From positions 1 through 15,843 of the forward strand of contig JALLOL010000028.1 of assembly GCA_027717875.1 (NCBI GenBank): DNA of 15,843 nucleotides, in the 5' to 3' direction. The notes beneath the pieces were generated by a model. It saw nothing but the letters and a program-made list of their open reading frames with translations, did no database searches and had not been told where the DNA came from. This document shows, piece after piece, positions 7,997 through 14,118 of this stretch. Within the stretch, counting starts at the first letter, position 1; every line of letters begins with the position of its first letter. The position numbers and the translations under genes were made by a program. Origin of the DNA: Acidobacteria bacterium AH-259-L09. GTDB lineage: Bacteria; Acidobacteriota; UBA6911; RPQK01.

Positions 7997-8770
7997 TCAC
8001 AGTCGCTGCACCGTTAAGCCTCCATCTGCCATGATTACTGTACCTGAGGAGTAAGGTAGATCACCGCGAGCCAGCGCAGCAACCGCTTTCCCCACATCCT
8101 CTGGCGTTCCCCAACGGGATTGCAAGAGCAATCCTGCGGCGATGAGTTTGTCGTATTTCTCCTGAACCCCCGATGTCATGTCGGTTCTGATGATGCCAGG
8201 ACGAACCTCATAAACTGGGATGCCATACTCCCCTAAACGCACCGCCCAAAGTTTGGTGGCCATACTGAGACCTGCCTTTGAGATGCAATACTCTCCACGG
8301 CTGGGCGAGGCAACCGTGGCTGAGATGGATGAAATATTGATAATGCAGCCGCAGAAATCCGAGGAATTTTTTTTTTGCTGGACCATCCAGTTAGCTATGG
8401 CCTGGGTGAGGAAATATGGCCCCTGCAAATTAACGCGAAGAACCCGCTCGAAACTTTGCTCCGAAGCTTCCAGGATATCTTTTCTCTCTTTCGGTGCGAT
8501 TCCCGCATTGTTCACAAGGACATTCAGACGGCCCAAACGGTCCTGAATGCCGGTCAACACCTTGTGACGGGCAGCGGCATCGGCGACATCGGCCTGGCAA
8601 TAGAGGACTTGGCCACCAACATCCCGAAGTTGGGCAAGAACATCGCAAACCGAGGGTTCATCGCGAACACCGCAAACAGCTAGATCATAGCCCTCTTTGG
8701 CAAGACATAAGGAGATACCGTAGCCGATTCCCCGTGTTCCTCCAGTCACTAACGCTACTCTCTTTGGCAT
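7997..8770 (-). CDS. SDR-family dehydrogenase, candidate DEH/uronate reductase
   Basis: A 257-residue classical short-chain dehydrogenase. TGGTRGIG at 10-16 binds NAD(P), NNAG lies at 87-90, and the tetrad is N114, S148, Y161 and K165 (YCISK). The C-terminus SSGTVIMADGGLTVQRL is of FabG type, so automatic annotation would read 3-ketoacyl-ACP reductase. Its neighbours argue otherwise: with GH88, KdgK and Eda close by, reduction of 4-deoxy-L-erythro-5-hexoseulose uronate (DEH) to KDG, or a KduD-like reaction, is the likelier job. AAGGAGG five bases before the ATG (about 8776-8782) defines the start and lies just downstream, in the transcript, of the large inverted repeat. Cytoplasmic. Family certain, substrate inferred. 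Confidence 0.88.
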   Translation of the reverse strand: MPKRVALVTGGTRGIGYGISLCLAKEGYDLAVCGVRDEPSVCDVLAQLRDVGGQVLYCQADVADAAARHKVLTGIQDRLGRLNVLVNNAGIAPKERKDILEASEQSFERVLRVNLQGPYFLTQAIANWMVQQKKNSSDFCGCIINISSISATVASPSRGEYCISKAGLSMATKLWAVRLGEYGIPVYEVRPGIIRTDMTSGVQEKYDKLIAAGLLLQSRWGTPEDVGKAVAALARGDLPYSSGTVIMADGGLTVQRL

Positions 8771-8788
8771 TTACTCCTCCTTGTCATC

Positions 8789-8863
8789 GGGGTTGGGTTT
8801 GGGGTCAGAGGGGGTCAAGGTCTGACCCCTCCCCTGACCCCCTCTGACCCCAAACCCAACCCC
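8789..8863. repeat. Perfect 29-bp inverted repeat, G-rich arm against C-rich arm, between GH88 and SDR
   Basis: The left arm 8789-8817 is the exact reverse complement of the right arm 8835-8863, around a 17-base spacer. On the + strand the left arm is made of G-runs (GGGG, GGG, GGGG, GGGGG), so each arm has a four-run G-quadruplex motif on one strand. In the GH88-SDR transcript the element starts one base after the GH88 stop and ends shortly before the SDR ribosome site. It could terminate or attenuate read-through, or stabilise the GH88 message. No T-run follows. A dispersed mobile palindrome is the alternative; the spacer carries GGTCTGACCC, also found at 7061. Confidence 0.9.
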
Positions 8864-8864
8864 T

Positions 8865-10235
8865 CTACCCGAAAAAGGTCAGATAAGTCTCGCTGCCGGC
8901 AACCCGCTGCACGTAAAGCGCCACCTCGCGTGCGTGGTAATCTCCCCACATACTGGACTCGCCGCACGGAACCTTCTGATGGGGAGGAATATAATCCCAT
9001 GCTCTGGGCCGATGATAGACAGAATGGAGAATGAGTCCCTGATGATCGTCATTTTTGCTCAGATAAGGCTCCTCAAAGAGCGTATCGAGGACCCTCAAGC
9101 CTGCCTGCCAGTAACGATGGCCATCCTGGCTTTGCCCTTTCTTTTTGAGATGCTGTCCGAGGCGGAGTAATCCTTGGGCTGCAATGGCCGCGGCTGAACT
9201 GTCCACTGGTTCGTATTCATTGAAGGGATCAGCAGCTCGTCTCAGATAATCGCCCAGCTTGTGAAGCAAAGGGGCCCCGGTGTCCCAGTAAGGGATCCCG
9301 TCAATAGGAGTGTTCTCAATATAAAAATCACAACTGGCTCGGGCAGCCCGAAGCATGAATTTTTGAACTTCTTCTCCCCCGCCGAAAGCAGCCAGGTGAC
9401 TCTCGTCTAACGTGTCCAAGAATTCTAATTCCTCGGCATAGCCACACATGATCCAGGCCAATCCTCGCGTCCAGGTAGTGAATGGCGAGAAGCCCTGTTG
9501 AGAACTCGGACAGCGATAGCTTCCGTCATTCAGGTTGAAAATACTTTCGTGTGCCACACGCCCCCACACATCGTACGCATCCCTCCCTTCCCCGTAGTAG
9601 ACATTGTAAGTCGCGGTCATTCGTGCGTGCTGGATAAGGCGCTCCAGCAGAGAGATCTTTCGGTCGTTTTCCTCCATTAATACGTGGCTGAGCTGGTGGC
9701 CGAGAGCCAAAACACGCAAGGATCGAATCGTGTCAGCGAAGAGAGAATGAGGGCCGTTGAATGAATAGATGTACCCCCCATCGAGGGCGCTTGTCCAGCG
9801 TTTCGCCTGGATCGCTCCGGAACACTTCAAGGCCAGCTCGTAGACATTTCGTTCCCATTCGTTTTCCTCGGTCCTGCCTTCCTTCATGAGACGCCACAGA
9901 TTGCCGTAAGTGCTCACGATGTTGAATCCGTGATCATGGACTCCGAAATGTGTCAAGTGTGGAGCCATCACCTGTAACGTCTTCTGTCGGCCCAGTTCAA
10001 GAAATTTTTGGTCTCCAGTGGCGTCGAATTGAAGGATCGAGGAACCAAATTGAAAGCCCTGCGTCCATTCCGTCCAACCGCGGGACATATACTTTCCTTG
10101 AACCGTGAAAACGGGTGAGCCGTCGGAAGATTGGCTGCTTTTTTCGATGGCCTGGATTTTTCGCGCTGATAAGTTCCACAGCCTTCTGATTTTGGGTTCA
10201 AGGTCTGCCGGCTTGATTTGGAGATCGATTTTCAC
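8865..10235 (-). CDS. GH88 unsaturated glucuronyl hydrolase
   Basis: A 456-residue (alpha/alpha)6-barrel enzyme of glycoside hydrolase family 88. It hydrates the 4,5-double bond of the non-reducing unsaturated uronate left by polysaccharide lyases, releasing the sugar, which opens to a keto-uronate (DEH). Family signs: GVHDHGF with D101 and LFADTIRSL with D168, matching the two conserved Asp residues; FTTWTRGLAWIMCGYA at 252-267; VDSSAAAIAAQGLLRL at 344-359; and GESSMWGDYHAREVAL near 425-440. It has no signal peptide, so it acts in the cytoplasm on imported oligosaccharides. The GTG start at 10235 has no strong Shine-Dalgarno. It is first on the - strand, divergent from the epimerase gene. 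No polysaccharide lyase or transporter is in the window. Confidence 0.92.
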   Translation of the reverse strand: MKIDLQIKPADLEPKIRRLWNLSARKIQAIEKSSQSSDGSPVFTVQGKYMSRGWTEWTQGFQFGSSILQFDATGDQKFLELGRQKTLQVMAPHLTHFGVHDHGFNIVSTYGNLWRLMKEGRTEENEWERNVYELALKCSGAIQAKRWTSALDGGYIYSFNGPHSLFADTIRSLRVLALGHQLSHVLMEENDRKISLLERLIQHARMTATYNVYYGEGRDAYDVWGRVAHESIFNLNDGSYRCPSSQQGFSPFTTWTRGLAWIMCGYAEELEFLDTLDESHLAAFGGGEEVQKFMLRAARASCDFYIENTPIDGIPYWDTGAPLLHKLGDYLRRAADPFNEYEPVDSSAAAIAAQGLLRLGQHLKKKGQSQDGHRYWQAGLRVLDTLFEEPYLSKNDDHQGLILHSVYHRPRAWDYIPPHQKVPCGESSMWGDYHAREVALYVQRVAGSETYLTFFG

Positions 10236-10273
10236 TGGATAGTTATTGTAAGATTAATTTTCTTTAAAGCCGA
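10236..10273. promoter_or_regulatory. Divergent intergenic region, candidate promoters for GH88 and the epimerase operon
   Basis: Only 38 bases separate the two divergent starts, and they are AT-rich (TTATTGTAAGATTAATTTTC). On the - strand TACAAT (10250-10245) is a reasonable -10 box, which would put transcription start almost at the GH88 GTG. On the + strand TAAGAT (10249-10254) could be a -10. No convincing -35 or operator was found. Neither start has a clear Shine-Dalgarno, which would fit leaderless or near-leaderless transcripts. Confidence 0.3.
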
Positions 10274-11149
10274 ATGAAAATTGCACTATGTAACGAGGTT
10301 CTGCGTGAGTTGGAGTTTCCTGCCCAGTGTGCTTATGCCGCTGGACTTGGATATGACGGACTTGAACTTGCTCCTTTCACTTTAGGCGAAACCCCTCATC
10401 TTTTGAGTAACTCTGATCGGGCCAGGCTTCGCCGCGCTGCCGCGGATGCGGGTATCGAAATCGTGGGTTTGCATTGGCTTTTGGTCACCCCGCAAGGTTT
10501 GTCCATCAACAGCAGAGACGCGTCGGTCAGGCGGCAGACGGTGGAGGTGATGCGCCGTTTGATTGAGCTCTGTGCCGATCTGGAAGGAAAGGTCTTGGTT
10601 CACGGATCGCCTGGCCAGCGTCAGGTTGAGCCTGATGATGACCCGGCTGAAGCCTGGAAGCGCGCCCTGGATAGCTTTGCCGCCATTAAAGCGGACGCAG
10701 AAGCGGCCGATGTCGTGTATTGCATTGAACCCTTGTCGCAGAGTGAAACCAATTTTATCAATACAGTTGCTGAGGCAGTCAGTTTGGTCGAAGCCGTTGG
10801 TAGTCCAGCCTTGCGTACCATGATCGACACCCGGGCTGCCAGGCTGGCAGAGGATGCGTCGGTTGCCGAGCTGATCGATCATTGGCTCCCCAAGGGGATG
10901 GTCGCCCACATCCACGTCAATGATCGCAACCGGCGCGGCCCCGGACAAGGAGATGATGAGTTTGCGCCGGTTTTCGCTGCGCTGGTTCGAAACGGATATT
11001 CCGGCAAGGTTTCAGTAGAACCGTTCGACTATGAGCCTGATTCTGGTGCGACGGCAGCCCACGCCATCGGCTACATTCGTGGGATTCTTCAGACGCTGGA
11101 ATGGAAACGTGAGACAAAGGGAACGGCCGGCAAGCAGAATTTGGATTGA
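10274..11149 (+). CDS. Xylose-isomerase-like TIM-barrel sugar (phosphate) isomerase/epimerase
   Basis: A 291-residue AP-endonuclease-2/xylose-isomerase-like barrel. Metal-site residues occur in the expected order: E152 in CIEPL, D185 in MIDT, H214 in HIHVND and E249 in VSVEPF; GLHWLL near 65-70 fits the strand-3 region. Relatives are ketose 3-epimerases, hydroxypyruvate isomerases and inosose enzymes, so it likely interconverts a keto sugar or keto acid in the cytoplasm. It starts the + strand set divergent from GH88, and the next gene (apbE) begins about 46 bases after its stop. Its C-terminus contains DSGAT (256-260), which resembles the flavinylation motif used by ApbE enzymes. Substrate unknown. 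Confidence 0.85.
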   Translation: MKIALCNEVLRELEFPAQCAYAAGLGYDGLELAPFTLGETPHLLSNSDRARLRRAAADAGIEIVGLHWLLVTPQGLSINSRDASVRRQTVEVMRRLIELCADLEGKVLVHGSPGQRQVEPDDDPAEAWKRALDSFAAIKADAEAADVVYCIEPLSQSETNFINTVAEAVSLVEAVGSPALRTMIDTRAARLAEDASVAELIDHWLPKGMVAHIHVNDRNRRGPGQGDDEFAPVFAALVRNGYSGKVSVEPFDYEPDSGATAAHAIGYIRGILQTLEWKRETKGTAGKQNLD

Positions 11150-11186
11150 ATTTGCCCCAGCCGGTTGGGATAATCTGAAACCTCGC

Positions 11187-11191
11187 GAGGG
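11187..11191 (+). promoter_or_regulatory. Weak Shine-Dalgarno supporting the TTG start of apbE
   Basis: GAGGG lies four bases before TTG 11196. No ATG is available in frame until residue 47 of the resulting protein, which is already inside the domain. This site and the following RRTFL leader make TTG 11196 the best start, although the frame stays open further upstream, overlapping the epimerase gene. Confidence 0.45.
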
Positions 11192-11195
11192 ATCA

Positions 11196-12266
11196 TTGCC
11201 AAAAAAGGTAACCAGTCGAAGGACTTTTCTTCAGCCAAAAGCGTGGACTTCCACCTTAGGAGCCTCGATCGCTTTTGCACAGCCCCGGCAAAGGCCAGAG
11301 AAAGACCAGCTGATTCGGGCGGGTCGGCCGGCGATGGCGTGCCAGTTTGAGATTTTTTTCCCGGCCTCCCACAGATTAAAGATTGGCGGGGTCCACCGTG
11401 CGCTGGATGAGGTCCAGCGATTGGAACGCCAGATGAGCGTTTATCGCCAGGATAGTGAGATCTCGGCATTAAACCGGCAAGCTCAAGATCGGCCGGTCGA
11501 GGTCGAAGAAGGCCTTTTCTCTTTGCTGCGTCTCGGTATTGATTTATACCGGGAAACCCAGGGGGCTTTCGACATGACCGCGAGTCCGCTGTCCCGCTGC
11601 TGGGGTTTTTTTGCCCGGCAAGGACGGGTTCCCGAGCAGGTTGAAATTGATCGAGCTCTCCATTCGGTAGGGTCTGCCTTTTTGGATCTTGACCCGGCTA
11701 GGTGCTCAATATTATTTCGCTGCAAGGATCTCGAGCTTAACCTGGGAAGCATCGGTAAGGGCTATGCACTGGACCGGGCGGCGACGATACTGAAAGGCGC
11801 TGGTTTGGGCCAGGCACTGCTGCATGCCGGCTACAGCAGTCTTCTCGCCATAGGAAACGCACCCTCCTCCGGGGATGCAGGCTCAGGGTGGCAGGTTAGC
11901 ATTCGTCATCCGCTGGAGCAAAATCGCGATCTTGCGCTGGTTCGTTTGCATGATCAGGCAATGGCGACATCAGGAACAGGACAACAGTACTTCATCTCAG
12001 ACAGCAAAAGGTATGGCCACATCATTGATCCGCGCACGGGTTACCCTGCCGATTTGAATGTCAGTGCGACGGCGTTCGCCAAAATGGCCGCGCAGGCCGA
12101 TGCGCTTTCAACGGCTTTCTTCGTCATGCGTCCCGAAGAGATCGACAACTACTGCAAGAGAAATCCAGAAGTAGGAGCGTTGATCGTGCCTAAATCAGCC
12201 GATGACGCTCCACTTCAATACCACAGCTTCGGCTTGGTGCCTGAAGATTTGGAGGTTTATTTGTGA
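11196..12266 (+). CDS. apbE: FAD:protein FMN transferase (ApbE family)
   Basis: A 356-residue ApbE-type enzyme, which transfers FMN from FAD to a Thr/Ser of a target protein. Motifs in order (numbered from TTG 11196): DMTASPLSRCWGFF near 126-139; LNLGSIGKGYALDRAA near 182-196; ATSGTGQQYF near 257-266; YGHIIDPRTGYP near 273-284; ALSTAFFVM near 303-311. The usual GGD after the KGYA helix is replaced by AGYSS. The N-terminus reads TSRRTFL then a poor hydrophobic stretch ending AFAQ, a weak Tat-like leader suggesting the cell-envelope side. Its stop overlaps the DoxX gene's GTG by four bases, so the two are coupled. No NqrC/RnfG-type acceptor gene is in the window. The domain is firm, the start uncertain. 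Confidence 0.85.
   Translation: MPKKVTSRRTFLQPKAWTSTLGASIAFAQPRQRPEKDQLIRAGRPAMACQFEIFFPASHRLKIGGVHRALDEVQRLERQMSVYRQDSEISALNRQAQDRPVEVEEGLFSLLRLGIDLYRETQGAFDMTASPLSRCWGFFARQGRVPEQVEIDRALHSVGSAFLDLDPARCSILFRCKDLELNLGSIGKGYALDRAATILKGAGLGQALLHAGYSSLLAIGNAPSSGDAGSGWQVSIRHPLEQNRDLALVRLHDQAMATSGTGQQYFISDSKRYGHIIDPRTGYPADLNVSATAFAKMAAQADALSTAFFVMRPEEIDNYCKRNPEVGALIVPKSADDAPLQYHSFGLVPEDLEVYL
12251..12255 (+). promoter_or_regulatory. Shine-Dalgarno defining the GTG start of the DoxX gene
   Basis: GGAGG sits seven bases before GTG 12263, inside the end of apbE. It supports GTG rather than a later start and shows translational coupling through the GTGA overlap. Confidence 0.65.
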
Positions 12267-12787
12267 ATCCAAGTAGTGATACACTTTCCTCAGGGCAACA
12301 GTTTGTTCTCGTGTTGCTGCGTTTTTCGGTTGGATGGCATCTCTTTTATCAGGGCTTTGGGAAGCTTCAAGCAGTGGATTGGACTTCGCAAGGATATCTT
12401 CAGGCTACCTCGGGTCCACTTGCTTTTTTGTTTCACGGGATCGCGCAAAGTCCACCACTGCTGGGCCTAGCGGATGCCATTACAATTTGGGGCCTGATGA
12501 TTCTGGGCCTTTTTCTTATGATAGGGCTCTTCAGCCAAGCTTCTGCAATGGGCGGATTTTTTCTCTTGATGCTGTTCTATCTTGCAGCTCCGCCCTTAGC
12601 GTATCAGGGCTTCATAGTGGAGACGGCGGAAGGAACGGAGCTGTACATCAACAAAACTCTCCTCGAGGCCTTTGCACTGCTGGTGGTTCTTTCTTTTCAG
12701 ACTGGTCGTATGGCGGGTTTGGACATATTGATTGACCGATGGAGGGCCGGACGAGAATCACAAGGTGGGCAGATGGCTGAATTATAG
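12263..12787 (+). CDS. DoxX-family integral membrane protein
   Basis: A 174-residue membrane protein with about four transmembrane helices (near 12-32, 66-88, 92-112 and 132-147). LLRFSVGWHLFYQGFGKL at 18-35 is the typical DoxX/DoxD opening, and the helices end with a polar, charged tail (DRWRAGRESQ). DoxX proteins resemble the small subunit of thiosulfate:quinone oxidoreductase, and many are of unknown function in envelope redox. Position between an ApbE flavin transferase and an exported Gfo/Idh/MocA oxidoreductase suggests a membrane partner in electron transfer, which is inference. The residues between helices 1 and 2 and between helices 3 and 4 form soluble loops. Confidence 0.85.
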   Translation: MNPSSDTLSSGQQFVLVLLRFSVGWHLFYQGFGKLQAVDWTSQGYLQATSGPLAFLFHGIAQSPPLLGLADAITIWGLMILGLFLMIGLFSQASAMGGFFLLMLFYLAAPPLAYQGFIVETAEGTELYINKTLLEAFALLVVLSFQTGRMAGLDILIDRWRAGRESQGGQMAEL

Positions 12788-12818
12788 TTGATAAAATAAA
12801 AGACAGTCAGGAGAAACT

Positions 12819-14096
12819 ATGGCAATGACGGAAGAAAAAAGAAAGCTAGGGCGAAGGAATTTCATCAAGGCGGTGGCTGCCATGCCGGTAGCAGGAGCAC
12901 TGGTTTGGAAGGCAAGTGGAATGACGCCGGTGCGCGCCGGCATCATCGGACCCGGCGGGCAGGGCCGGGTTCTCATGGAAAATAGCCCGCCGAGCCACAT
13001 CCGTCTGGTGGCAGTTTGTGACATCTTCCCCCAGAACCTGGAAAAAGGTCTGGAGATAGCACGCAAAGTGCACGACCCTCGTGCGGAAGGTTACACAGAT
13101 TACAGAAAGCTGTTGGAGCGCAGGGATATCGAGGCCGTTCTGATTGCTGCGCCCCTGTGGCTGCATGACTCGATGGCTGTGGACGCCCTCCAGGGCGGCA
13201 AGCATGTGTTTTGCGAGAAGACGATGGCACACAGCATTGAGGGCTGCCGCCGCATGATCGAGGCGGCCCAATCGGCACGGAGGAATCTGCAGATCGGTCA
13301 CCAGCGCAGCTATAGTCCCCTTTATCGCCAGGCCAAGCAGTTGATCGATGACGGGGTCATTGGTGACGTTTACCATGTACGAGCCCTGTGGCATCGCAAC
13401 GGAGACTGGCGTAGAAGGGTTCCCGATGTTGACTTTGATCCAAGCCCGTGGGGCTACCCGGACCTGGAGCACTTGAAAAACTGGAGACTCTACAACAAGT
13501 ATTCGCAAGGTTTGATGGCGGAGCTGGGAAGCCATCAGCTGCAGGTCGTGAATTGGTTCTCGGGACGGGTACCCAAGTCTGTATTTGGCTCTGGTGGCAT
13601 CTATCGTTACAAAGATAGCCGCGAAGTGGAGGACCACGTCTATTTGATTTATGAATATCCGGACAGCCTGACTGTGACCTACTCCTCCATCCAGTCCAAC
13701 GCCTTGGATCATTACTATGAAGAGTTCATGGGGACCGAAGGCACGATCATCCTCAGTAGCGAAAAAGAGGCCATGCTCTTTTACGAAGGTGGAGCAAAAG
13801 AAGCCACGGAGTTAAAAGTAGGGTCCGCTGCTGGTGGACCGGTGATGCAGGCCTCGGAGAGTCGGGCTAGAGATGCTGCTGGTTCTAACATTTCAGGGGC
13901 GTCGACTGGCTTCAGTGCCCTCAGGGGCTATCAGAACGAGATCGAAGGTTTCTGCGCCACAATCCGCAATGGCAAACCCAATCTCTGCGATGGGCCCAAT
14001 GGCATGGCCGCGGCCGTAGCGATTTTGAAAGGGAATGAGTCCATTGCCAAGGGCGAAAAGCTCGAAATCCCCCCCCAGCTCTACTACACGACCTAG
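12819..14096 (+). CDS. Tat-exported Gfo/Idh/MocA-family oxidoreductase
   Basis: A 425-residue NAD(P)-dependent oxidoreductase. Residues 1-34 are a Tat leader (GRRNFIKAVAAM, then a hydrophobic stretch). The Rossmann fold follows: RAGIIGPGGQGR at 39-50 for the dinucleotide, FCEKTMA at 131-137 in the place of the usual EKP, GHQR at 160-163, and ELGSHQLQVVNWF at 235-247 with the conserved His of the active-site helix. AGGAG five bases before the ATG sets the start. Exported members often carry tightly bound NAD and oxidise or hydrolyse sugars; GH109 glycosidases belong here, but their HNFW-type motif was not seen. The substrate is probably a sugar or uronate derivative. It lies 22 bases before the likely regulator start. 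Confidence 0.9.
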   Translation: MAMTEEKRKLGRRNFIKAVAAMPVAGALVWKASGMTPVRAGIIGPGGQGRVLMENSPPSHIRLVAVCDIFPQNLEKGLEIARKVHDPRAEGYTDYRKLLERRDIEAVLIAAPLWLHDSMAVDALQGGKHVFCEKTMAHSIEGCRRMIEAAQSARRNLQIGHQRSYSPLYRQAKQLIDDGVIGDVYHVRALWHRNGDWRRRVPDVDFDPSPWGYPDLEHLKNWRLYNKYSQGLMAELGSHQLQVVNWFSGRVPKSVFGSGGIYRYKDSREVEDHVYLIYEYPDSLTVTYSSIQSNALDHYYEEFMGTEGTIILSSEKEAMLFYEGGAKEATELKVGSAAGGPVMQASESRARDAAGSNISGASTGFSALRGYQNEIEGFCATIRNGKPNLCDGPNGMAAAVAILKGNESIAKGEKLEIPPQLYYTT

Positions 14097-14118
14097 GGGC
14101 CCCCAAGGCAAGTCAGAA

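Noticed and set aside
12334..12735. 133-codon + strand open frame inside the DoxX gene
   Set aside because: It is a shadow in another frame; the DoxX frame has the ribosome site, helices and family opening.
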